A stretch of 22,240 nucleotides of DNA from a virus: IMG/VR virus record IMGVR_UViG_3300047476_000544, positions 1 through 22,240 of that record. One strand, written 5' to 3'. This document shows, one piece after another, positions 14,474 through 20,931 of this stretch (the stretch's first letter is position 1; each line of letters opens with the position of its first letter). A program made the translations under genes and the position numbers. Under the pieces are notes generated by a model. That model saw only the letters and a list, made by a program, of their open reading frames with translations, was not told the DNA's origin and did no database searches.

Positions 14474-14665
14474 CTACATATTTTTGCTAACATTATTTAG
14501 TAAAAATGAAGGAGTCCAGCCCGAAAAACCACCGCCTAAATTCAAAAATTTCATAACTTTTTTTGCTTCTTCTCGTGTATCAAAGGTTTTAATGATATAA
14601 TCGGTGGCCTGTTCCTTAACACAGAACTTACCATCCTTCTCAACAATCTTATAATCAACCGACAT
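14474..14665 (-). CDS. small conserved hypothetical protein, end of replication operon
   Basis: 63 residues. Pattern Y-K-I-V-E-K-D-G-K-F-C-V-K-E-Q then I-I-K-T-F-D-T-R-E-E-A-K-K-V-M-K-F-L-N, a short beta-beta-alpha unit like small phage proteins of unknown role; the C-terminus is a flexible F-S-G-W-T-P-S-F-L-L tail. AAGGAG lies seven bases before the ATG, which overlaps the Bfd-like gene by 11 bases. It is the last gene before the terminator at 14340-14367. Function unknown. Confidence 0.7.
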   Translation of the reverse strand: MSVDYKIVEKDGKFCVKEQATDYIIKTFDTREEAKKVMKFLNLGGGFSGWTPSFLLNNVSKNM

Positions 14666-14840
14666 CAGTCATCTCCTTGATACACCTGTTAATTTCGTTA
14701 ACAATGAGTTCTTTACAATATGAACATTCTGGAGTCCAGGCCAGCATATTCAGTACTTGTTGGTGATTTGGTTCTGTGGCATAGTTCAGAACTGCTTTAA
14801 TGTCTTTAGTGTCTATGTAATTACAAGAACAGACTATCAA
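14655..14840 (-). CDS. Bfd-like [2Fe-2S] ferredoxin domain protein
   Basis: 61 residues. Cysteines C4-x-C6 and C39-x-x-C42 match the four ligands of bacterioferritin-associated ferredoxin (E. coli Bfd C4, C6, C38, C41), and the length is similar (64). Bfd passes electrons to bacterioferritin to release stored iron; the domain also occurs in assimilatory reductases. The start is TTG directly after the TAA of the 66-residue gene, with AGGGGGAG upstream. No in-frame ATG would keep the first cysteine pair, so TTG is needed. Its place in the replication operon is unexplained; partner could be a host protein or the phage Dps homologue. Domain call fairly sure, role inferred. Confidence 0.8.
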   Translation of the reverse strand: MIVCSCNYIDTKDIKAVLNYATEPNHQQVLNMLAWTPECSYCKELIVNEINRCIKEMTDVG

Positions 14841-15041
14841 TTACTCCCCCTGTGATTGAGAAACTGCACGATGATAATATCGCTCAAAGATATCTAACCT
14901 ATCCTTTTCAGAATAGCAGTCAGGGATGGGATATCCCTTAACTTTTAACCAAACTTCTTCGGCCATTCGAAGGTCAAATTCCTTACTTGAATCCTTCGAA
15001 TTTTGATCTGTCGAATTTTGGCCTTGGCCTTCCTCGTTCAT
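14841..15041 (-). CDS. small hypothetical protein overlapping the helicase 3' end
   Basis: 66 residues. The ATG at 15041 lies inside the last 59 bases of the helicase gene in another frame and has a strong GGAGG six bases upstream, so I keep this long start. An ATG at 14966 has no good ribosome site. The first 22 residues are polar (Q, N, S, D, E), as expected of a tail read out of frame with the helicase. From F-D-L-R-M-A-E-E-V-W-L-K-V-K-G-Y onward it looks like a compact small domain with D-R-L-D-I-F-E-R-Y-Y-H-R. No known function. The stop touches the TTG of the Bfd-like gene. Confidence 0.65.
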   Translation of the reverse strand: MNEEGQGQNSTDQNSKDSSKEFDLRMAEEVWLKVKGYPIPDCYSEKDRLDIFERYYHRAVSQSQGE

Positions 15042-16389
15042 TTTCTTCCTCCATGAACTTGCCCTTATCCATCACTGGGCGATCATCAACCAATCCATCC
15101 TGACCAGATTGTTCCACATCGTATAGTCGCATTTTGCTACGGTCAATCCCAAGAACAAACCTACGATTAGACCCAGGATCAGAATAACGATTCTTGAGCT
15201 GCTTAACCATGATCTGGCTGAGACTTTCAAGTTCCTCTGAGCTAATGAGGGCAAACATAAAATCAGCTGTGGCTGGGAGTCCAAAGGATTCCGATGTATC
15301 TTCCAGTCCCACGTCGCTGTTCGAATATCCGCTTCGAGTTGTTTGAGTTGCCGAGACGATAGGTACGTCGTACTCAACTGCCAACCCACGGAGTTCTTCT
15401 GCGATTGCTTTGACAAGGGTATAAGAATTGACGTTGGCTCCATGCTTGATCCTCGATGACAGACAAATATTCAGATAATCAATATAGATAATATCTGGTT
15501 CAAAGTTCTTTTTAATACGCAGTTCATTAAGAAGATGTCTGAAGTTTGCGGATCCAGCACAAGCAGTCGGATACTCCTTGATGATTAACTTTCCTGTAAA
15601 CTTTTCCTTCAGTCTGTTAATCTTAGTATCGTATGACTGCTTGGGCATCATTTCTAGTTCATCAACTGCAGTGTCTAGTAGGTTTGCATCGATGCGCTCC
15701 GCAATGCGCTCTTCCGCCATTTCAAGTGTGATATACAGGACGTTAAGTCCTTTGGCAAGATTTGCTGCGGCGCAGTGACACATGAAGAGGGATTTACCAA
15801 CGCCAGTGCCGGCAAGTGCGATGTTAAGGGTTTTATTGGGTAATCCACCGTTTGTGATGGTATTGAAGTAATCAAGGTCAAATGCGACTCGTTTTTCTTT
15901 ACGGTGGTAAAATTCGTATCTCTCATTACTGTCAAGCAAAAAATCATGACCAATGTGGGTGTCAAAAGAGACACCGAGAGCGTCAGTAAGAATTGATGGT
16001 ATATTTCCTTTGGAGATTGATCCATTTTTTTCATCCATGATTTTGATGGACTGCATAATCGCCAGATATAACGCCTTGTCTTGACAAAACTTTTCTGTTT
16101 GATCTAGTAGCCAGTCCAACTTAGTGTTAGAATCGTGTTCAAGACCCGAAATAATCTCTTTCGCAATCTTGAACGTTGCTTCGTTTAGACCTTCCTTATT
16201 AGACAGGTCAATGGCTAGTGCCTCAATAGAAGGAAATGAATTATACTTCTTTACATAATTATCAATTAGGTCAAAAACAACCTTTTCATTATAATCCTGA
16301 AAATACTCTGACTTAAGAAAAGGAATTACTTTCCTATTATAATCGTCATTGAACAATAAATTAGTTAGTATTGTTCTTTCAATACTCAT
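14983..16389 (-). CDS. 41: replicative DNA helicase, T4 gp41-like (DnaB family)
   Basis: 468 residues, about the length of T4 gp41 (475). The hexameric 5'-3' helicase unwinds the fork and works with primase gp61. RecA-fold motifs are visible: Walker A A193-G-T-G-V-G-K-S200, catalytic T-L-E223-M, Walker B I-I-Y-I-D304-Y-L, and S-A-T-Q349-T. The N-terminal 130 residues are the helical DnaB N-domain, including a P-S-I-E-A-L segment. The C-terminus is a charged tail ending G-F-K. AAAAGG lies six bases before the ATG, which overlaps the preceding small gene by ATGA. The neighbours (UvsX, DNA polymerase, primase across the window) fit a T4 replisome. Confident. Confidence 0.95.
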   Translation of the reverse strand: MSIERTILTNLLFNDDYNRKVIPFLKSEYFQDYNEKVVFDLIDNYVKKYNSFPSIEALAIDLSNKEGLNEATFKIAKEIISGLEHDSNTKLDWLLDQTEKFCQDKALYLAIMQSIKIMDEKNGSISKGNIPSILTDALGVSFDTHIGHDFLLDSNERYEFYHRKEKRVAFDLDYFNTITNGGLPNKTLNIALAGTGVGKSLFMCHCAAANLAKGLNVLYITLEMAEERIAERIDANLLDTAVDELEMMPKQSYDTKINRLKEKFTGKLIIKEYPTACAGSANFRHLLNELRIKKNFEPDIIYIDYLNICLSSRIKHGANVNSYTLVKAIAEELRGLAVEYDVPIVSATQTTRSGYSNSDVGLEDTSESFGLPATADFMFALISSEELESLSQIMVKQLKNRYSDPGSNRRFVLGIDRSKMRLYDVEQSGQDGLVDDRPVMDKGKFMEEENERGRPRPKFDRSKFEGFK

Positions 16390-16526
16390 ATTTTACCTTT
16401 TCTCCAATCGTTAAAAAGAGCAACAGCTAAAGCAACTATAAAAATAAAGAACATAAAACCTAGTCCCAGAGCCAGTTCAGCAAAACCTCTGCCTACCTGA
16501 AACCAAAAACCATCTGATATACTCAT
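16386..16526 (-). CDS. 46-residue single-pass membrane protein
   Basis: A small gene found by reading the gap between the Cys-rich gene and the helicase. The start M-S-I-S-D-G-F-W-F-Q is followed by a hydrophobic segment (about residues 15-38, with M-F-F-I-F-I-V-A-L-A-V-A-L-F) and a short basic end N-D-W-R-K-G-K-I. ATGA overlaps join it to the genes on both sides: its ATG overlaps the stop of the Cys-rich gene and its TGA overlaps the helicase ATG. These couplings and a clean membrane segment support it as real. It has a probable N-out or N-in single helix. Function unknown; might tie replication proteins to the membrane. Confidence 0.75.
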   Translation of the reverse strand: MSISDGFWFQVGRGFAELALGLGFMFFIFIVALAVALFNDWRKGKI

Positions 16527-16798
16527 TTCTGCTCCCTTGGTTCAAACCAATACGCTTCTACGTCACATTTCTGTGGAGACTTAGTTCTCATAGTATCACA
16601 ATATGAGAAACTATCATACCCTGCTCTTTCGCCAGTGACTGGATCTATATAATTTTTGCTTTTAAGTAATGCATTTGGATGCAAACACTTAGCAAACATT
16701 AGTTTATTGTACGTGTTTTCGTAAGGCCCATATCTCCAGAACTGATACCATTTCTTTGGTTCATAAGAACAATACTTACAGTCTTTACAGAACTTCAT
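16523..16798 (-). CDS. Cys-rich hypothetical protein, probable metal binder
   Basis: 91 residues from the ATG at 16798. A GTG one codon earlier is possible, but GAGG is spaced seven bases from the ATG and four from the GTG. It begins M-K-F-C-K-D-C-K-Y-C and has further Cys near A-K-C-L-H-P-N, Y-C-D-T and Q-K-C-D-V-E-A-Y-W-F. Several cysteines and a histidine could bind zinc or an iron-sulphur cluster. The aromatic run K-K-W-Y-Q-F-W-R-Y is distinctive. I know this only as a small phage protein family with no function. The ATG shares its A with the uvsX stop (TGATG), so it is coupled to uvsX. Confidence 0.7.
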   Translation of the reverse strand: MKFCKDCKYCSYEPKKWYQFWRYGPYENTYNKLMFAKCLHPNALLKSKNYIDPVTGERAGYDSFSYCDTMRTKSPQKCDVEAYWFEPREQK

Positions 16799-17841
16799 CA
16801 CTCTTCCTCATCATAAACTAAAGTTCCTTCGGTGTCAAGAGAAAACTTGCGCTTAATAAATTCAGCGAAGTCTGTATTCTTGAATATATCCATCCAGAAG
16901 TCTTTATTATCAACTATGTCGGCTGCTCGGTAGTTTTTTCCTGCAACTTCTCCGGTTGCTCTGTCCACAACAGCATACCAGCCCACCTTGGGTTTTGCAA
17001 CATATCCACCGTCAATGGCAATATCGAGCAAGCCAGACCAGCGATTAATGCCGCCTTCATAGGATACAGTGACTGGAATCTTTGACTTCTCTCTAACATA
17101 CCTTGACTTCTCCACATTAATAACGAAATGATAACCCTGAATTTCAGCGCCATCCTTATCCTGCTGGCGACCAAGAATCCAAATATTGTCTGCTCCATAA
17201 TAAGCGCCAGTACCACCACCAACGACAGCCTTCGGGAACATACCAATTTCCATGTATGTATGATTGACAGCTACAAGAGGAATATCCTTCAATGTAAGAT
17301 GTGGTGTAATCATACGGAACAGAGACTTTAGCTGCTTAGCACGAGACATGTCGGCTACTGACTTCTCATTCATGGCATCTTCAACTTCCTTCTTAGAAGC
17401 TAGATTGCCAATAGAGTCAACAATAATCAGAACCTGATCTTCACGCTGAATTTCCTTCAGCTGTTTCATAATATCGAACTTCAGTTCTTCAACATCAGTA
17501 ATTGGTGTGTGAACAACCGAATCAAGAGGGATCTTGAACTTTGTAAAGTAAGACTGCGGAGTGCCAAACTCTGAATCGTAAAATAGAATAACGCCATCAG
17601 GATACTTCTTTAAGAAAGAAGATGCAAGTAGTAGAGCAAAGCCAGTCTTAAAGTGCTTGGATGGACCAGCAAGCATAGTAAGGCCAGGAGTAATACCACC
17701 ATCAATAGTTCCTGACAGCGCTACGTTAATCATAGGCACTGGCGTCTGGATCATATCCTTCTTGGTGTAGATCTTACTGTCTGTAAGAGTTGAGGTATAA
17801 TCAATAGTGCTGTTCTTAATCAAGCGTTCTTTTAATGACAT
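16798..17841 (-). CDS. uvsX: UvsX recombinase (T4 RecA-like)
   Basis: 347 residues (T4 UvsX about 390). It forms filaments on single-stranded DNA and catalyses strand exchange for recombination-dependent replication and repair. Walker A is the UvsX variant G59-P-S-K-H-F-K-T66 (T4: GPSKSFKS). Then come D89-S-E91-F-G with the likely catalytic Glu, Walker B L-I-I-V-D-S-I-G (138-145), and a G-G-G-T-G-A-Y-Y DNA-loop-like segment near 218-225. The C-terminus is acidic (V-Y-D-E-E-E). The ATG overlaps the end of the 53-residue gene by 10 bases. Family firm. Confidence 0.95.
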   Translation of the reverse strand: MSLKERLIKNSTIDYTSTLTDSKIYTKKDMIQTPVPMINVALSGTIDGGITPGLTMLAGPSKHFKTGFALLLASSFLKKYPDGVILFYDSEFGTPQSYFTKFKIPLDSVVHTPITDVEELKFDIMKQLKEIQREDQVLIIVDSIGNLASKKEVEDAMNEKSVADMSRAKQLKSLFRMITPHLTLKDIPLVAVNHTYMEIGMFPKAVVGGGTGAYYGADNIWILGRQQDKDGAEIQGYHFVINVEKSRYVREKSKIPVTVSYEGGINRWSGLLDIAIDGGYVAKPKVGWYAVVDRATGEVAGKNYRAADIVDNKDFWMDIFKNTDFAEFIKRKFSLDTEGTLVYDEEE

Positions 17842-17993
17842 TCCATTTCCTTCATCTTTTCGATCAACTTAGTAATCATATTCATCCAAGCTTCTCTATG
17901 TTTAGCTTGATAAAAATTTTTATCATAAAAGTTACCGCCGTTTAATGTTTCAGCAGCAAACTTCGCAAAGTCTTCAATTTGTTTATCTGTCAT
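17832..17993 (-). CDS. 53-residue hypothetical protein upstream of uvsX
   Basis: A short gene read in the gap between the 85-residue protein and uvsX. It starts M-T-D-K-Q-I-E-D-F-A-K-F and ends M-K-E-M-E-C-H, with a helical, charged sequence and Y-D-K-N-F-Y in the middle. A strong AAGGAGT lies six to seven bases before the ATG. Its stop lies inside uvsX in another frame (10-base overlap), suggesting coupled translation. No recognised family; size and place suggest a small regulatory or recombination accessory protein, which is a guess. Confidence 0.65.
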   Translation of the reverse strand: MTDKQIEDFAKFAAETLNGGNFYDKNFYQAKHREAWMNMITKLIEKMKEMECH

Positions 17994-18022
17994 AGTATAA
18001 CTCCTTCAAGCCGTAAAGTCAA
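17994..18022 (-). promoter_or_regulatory. possible sigma70-type promoter upstream of uvsX
   Basis: Minus-strand TTGACT (18017-18022) and TATACT (17994-17999) separated by 17 bases. The -10 ends at the ATG of the 53-residue gene and the spacer contains that gene's ribosome site, so a transcript from here would start inside that gene and serve mainly uvsX. It could be fortuitous. Confidence 0.4.
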
Positions 18023-18276
18023 GACTTAATATATGCATCCATCTTTTTGATGAAAGCATCAATATTCTTTACACGATCAGCGCCATTCCATTTAATAATA
18101 TCCTTATCTGGATTCTTCTTTAGATTCAAAAGAAGAGGCATGATCATTTTACGTAGACCTTCTAGTTTTACTTGCGTACTACCTAGCTGGTCTTGTAATT
18201 CTAGTTCTCCTGCTTTCAGTTCGTCTTCGCTAGTAAAACCGAAATCAAATTCAAAATCGTCGTTTAATTCGTTCAA
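18019..18276 (-). CDS. conserved phage hypothetical protein downstream of DNA polymerase
   Basis: 85 residues. It starts with an acidic F-D-F-G-F-T-S-E-D-E-L motif, then a helical region (about residues 25-50) and I-I-K-W-N-G-A-D-R-V-K-N-I-D-A-F. This pattern occurs in many T4-like marine phages beside replication genes; I know no function. The start must be TTG at 18276: an in-frame TAG lies immediately before it and the next ATG is at codon 44. AGAGGAG lies about eight bases upstream, and TTGA overlaps the polymerase stop. The F-D-F-G-F-T motif may be a binding peptide for a partner such as the clamp, but this is speculation. Confidence 0.75.
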   Translation of the reverse strand: MNELNDDFEFDFGFTSEDELKAGELELQDQLGSTQVKLEGLRKMIMPLLLNLKKNPDKDIIKWNGADRVKNIDAFIKKMDAYIKS

Positions 18277-20762
18277 CTAAAAAACTCCTCTAGTGTTGAT
18301 CTGTGTTCTGTATCCCAGCCAATAACACTGGTAATAGAATTTAGTGGTTCAAGAAACGACTTCTCAAATTGCGTTTCTCGGTCAATATACTTATCAATGA
18401 AATTTAATTCTTTTGGTAGTTCATCAGGAACAGCAATAACTGATTCCTGAACAGGATTAGGAACCTTCAGATAAGCAAACCTAATCTTATCGCCATCCTG
18501 AATTTTAGGAATTGATGTAATCTTATTTTTAGTAAGCAACCAATTAAAAATCAACGCACCCTTAACATGGATTGGCGAACCTTTATCGTAAATCTGAGAC
18601 TTATCCTTGTTATACTTCCACATTCCCTTCACGCCTCTTGGGAAAGCAACGTCTTCGAAAGGTAATGTCATAAACTCCTGGCGAAAATCAGCAATATATT
18701 TAATCAAATCTGCCTGTTCACCATTCATAATTATTCCGAGAGACTTTTTAATGTTTTCTCGACACGCTTTCGGAGTGCTTGAACGTACCGCCTCAATACC
18801 TTGGAGCTTGAGTTTTGGTTCAGAATATTGTACGCCTTCAACATTCCAAGCGTTGAGGATATACATCTTTTTGCCACGCCAGATACCTTTGTTCGCAATT
18901 GTTTCCCTCTTCATTTTCATCTTTTGCTGGTATGCATTCATATACACAGCAAGTTCTTCGTAACACTTGTCTAGATAAGGCTGAATCTTTTGTTCGCAAA
19001 ACTTATCGATAGCCGATACGATTTGTAACTCATCAGTAGTATCTAGGTGTTTTACAAGAGCTTCCATTTCTACGTAGATAGAATCTGTGTCAGAGGCAAT
19101 TACATAATCAACATTGTCAGTCTTAAGAGTCTTATTCATATACTCATTCATCTTTCTTTCGATCCAACGAATAGAAAGCTGACCAGACATGGTAATTGCT
19201 TCAGCATGGTCGAAGTTAAACCAACGGAAGAACTGATTAGCCATGGCACCATAAGCAGAATTTAGCTGAATCTTTTTGGCCATCTGCATATTGTGATAAC
19301 GAGCAACTAACTTCTCGTCTTCAGAATTAGGATTGTCCTCATAACGCTGCTTGGCTTCAAGCATCAACTTCTTATATTTGGTGCGGTCATTATACATACG
19401 CTCCATCAATGCAGGTAAGAAACCCTGTTGATCTTTGCGATAGAAACAACCATTAGCTGCATGAGAATACTGTAAACGAGGATCATATTCTCTCATATCA
19501 GAATTACCCTTCAGTAATTCGTCTACTGATGGAAAATCTCGTTCCTTACCAGCAAATGTTTCGTTACTGATATTGTATTGCATGATAAGATGAGGATACA
19601 GACTGTTAAGATCGAAACTTACCACCCACTTACTCAATCCAATTTTAGGTTCCTTTACGTGACCGCCAATGAGATTACCTTCCATTCTTTGGTTCTTCAT
19701 AGCAGGAATAACAATGTTCTGCTCGAGCAAGTAGTTATGAATGATAATATCCCATGGACGAACTGTTGTCATGACATCAGGGTAATTAACCTTGGCGTCA
19801 TATGACAATGCCATAGTTTGTTCAAGGAACTTTAGTTTATCCTCTAGACGATCAACAAGAACAGTATCGTGAATATTATACTCAATAAACTTTTGATAAT
19901 CATTCTTGTATAGTTCTAATAGATTACCATATTCAGAGTAATCAATCTTCTTTTCTCCCAGTTCTACTTGGGCAATGAAGTCGAGCTTATACGATTCCTG
20001 ATTACCAAACATGAACTTACGATACAGCTGGTAATAGTCAAGAACTGCAATGCCAGCAGGATTATAAGACTGATTTTCTTTGCCTCGGAACTCAACAATC
20101 TTTTCATCTAGAATATGCCAAGGAGATAAACGACGAGCTTCCTTTTCGTTAAATAGGTTTTTGATACGATTGACGATGTATGGAATATCGAAGAACTCAA
20201 TGTTCCAACCTGTAATAATATCTAGATCCAAACCATCCCAACAATCAAGAAACTGTTGAATTAATTCGTATTCATCTTTACACTGAACATAATGTGTGTT
20301 TGGATCTTGGTTGTGAAATTCTCCACAACCAAAAACATAATTACGATTGCGACTGCGAAGAGTAATAGCAGTAAGCGGCTTATCTGCCTTTTGAATATCA
20401 GGAAATCCTTCATCGGCGGCGCACTCAATATCGATCGTTGCGATGTTAACTAGCTTAGGATCGTAATCAATTTCGCCCTTGAACGTATCAAAAATATAAA
20501 GATATGAATATGTCGTTAGTCCATAGATCTCCATATTAGAGACCTGTTCGTAACGGCTAGAAAAATCTCTGGCTTCTGAAATAGAATCAAAATCTAGTTT
20601 TTCTACAGGGCGACCATCTAGTGTTTTATATTTACCGTTTTGTTTAGGAATAAACAAATAAGGAGTATAATTTACAACGTCAGTATATCTTAGACCCTTA
20701 TCAAAACCTCTTACATACATGCGATTTCCACGCATGAATACGTTTGTGTAAAACTTCGCCAT
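18273..20762 (-). CDS. 43: DNA polymerase, family B, T4 gp43-like
   Basis: 829 residues (T4 gp43 898). It has a proofreading exonuclease domain with D-I-E (about 111-113), N187-x3-F-D192 in G-W-N-I-E-F-F-D, and Y-x3-D299. The polymerase domain has D384-L-N-S-L-Y-P (motif A), K-I-Q-L-N-S-A-Y-G (about 497-505, motif B) and D558-T-D-S (motif C). It is the replicative polymerase and would use the phage clamp and loader, which are not in this window. A TTG codon precedes the ATG at 20762; I use the ATG, which has GGAGG four bases upstream. The leader carries a hairpin and a sigma70 promoter. Family certain. Confidence 0.97.
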   Translation of the reverse strand: MAKFYTNVFMRGNRMYVRGFDKGLRYTDVVNYTPYLFIPKQNGKYKTLDGRPVEKLDFDSISEARDFSSRYEQVSNMEIYGLTTYSYLYIFDTFKGEIDYDPKLVNIATIDIECAADEGFPDIQKADKPLTAITLRSRNRNYVFGCGEFHNQDPNTHYVQCKDEYELIQQFLDCWDGLDLDIITGWNIEFFDIPYIVNRIKNLFNEKEARRLSPWHILDEKIVEFRGKENQSYNPAGIAVLDYYQLYRKFMFGNQESYKLDFIAQVELGEKKIDYSEYGNLLELYKNDYQKFIEYNIHDTVLVDRLEDKLKFLEQTMALSYDAKVNYPDVMTTVRPWDIIIHNYLLEQNIVIPAMKNQRMEGNLIGGHVKEPKIGLSKWVVSFDLNSLYPHLIMQYNISNETFAGKERDFPSVDELLKGNSDMREYDPRLQYSHAANGCFYRKDQQGFLPALMERMYNDRTKYKKLMLEAKQRYEDNPNSEDEKLVARYHNMQMAKKIQLNSAYGAMANQFFRWFNFDHAEAITMSGQLSIRWIERKMNEYMNKTLKTDNVDYVIASDTDSIYVEMEALVKHLDTTDELQIVSAIDKFCEQKIQPYLDKCYEELAVYMNAYQQKMKMKRETIANKGIWRGKKMYILNAWNVEGVQYSEPKLKLQGIEAVRSSTPKACRENIKKSLGIIMNGEQADLIKYIADFRQEFMTLPFEDVAFPRGVKGMWKYNKDKSQIYDKGSPIHVKGALIFNWLLTKNKITSIPKIQDGDKIRFAYLKVPNPVQESVIAVPDELPKELNFIDKYIDRETQFEKSFLEPLNSITSVIGWDTEHRSTLEEFFS

Positions 20763-20778
20763 CAAACCTCCAAAATAC

Positions 20779-20804
20779 GCATCCGGTCAAAGACCCACAG
20801 ATGC
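20779..20804 (-). promoter_or_regulatory. leader hairpin before the polymerase gene, possible translational operator
   Basis: Minus-strand GCATC...GATGC (outer 5 bp) encloses GGTC-TTT-GACC (inner 4 bp, 20785-20795). It ends just before the GGAGG ribosome site, and begins about where a transcript from the promoter at 20813-20841 would start. T4 gp43 represses its own translation by binding an RNA hairpin next to its ribosome site, so this hairpin is a candidate operator. The sequence is not that of T4; function inferred. Confidence 0.5.
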
Positions 20805-20812
20805 AAAATAAT

Positions 20813-20841
20813 ATTATACTATATAATTCGTGAAAAGTAAA
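20813..20841 (-). promoter_or_regulatory. sigma70-type early promoter for DNA polymerase
   Basis: Minus-strand -35 TTTACT (20836-20841) and perfect -10 TATAAT (20813-20818) with a 17-base spacer. The predicted start lies near 20806, giving a leader of about 44 bases. Likely drives the whole replication operon early in infection. Confidence 0.75.
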
Positions 20842-20868
20842 GGCTCCATCTATAAACTAATGCGCACT

Positions 20869-20876
20869 TATTTATA
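20869..20876 (-). promoter_or_regulatory. T4-type late promoter box upstream of DNA polymerase
   Basis: Perfect minus-strand TATAAATA 107 bases before the polymerase ATG and upstream of its sigma70 promoter. The pair would allow early and late transcription of the replication operon. The remaining intergenic sequence (20877-20931) contains no gene and no clear terminator for ftsH. Confidence 0.5.
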
Positions 20877-20931
20877 GACACTCGGTTAATTCCGACGCTC
20901 TCGTGAAATTCAGAGGAGGGAGCCGACCCTT

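Noticed and set aside
15072-16034. Two frames of about 120 residues within the helicase gene
   Set aside because: Out-of-frame shadows of the helicase; no family features or own ribosome site.
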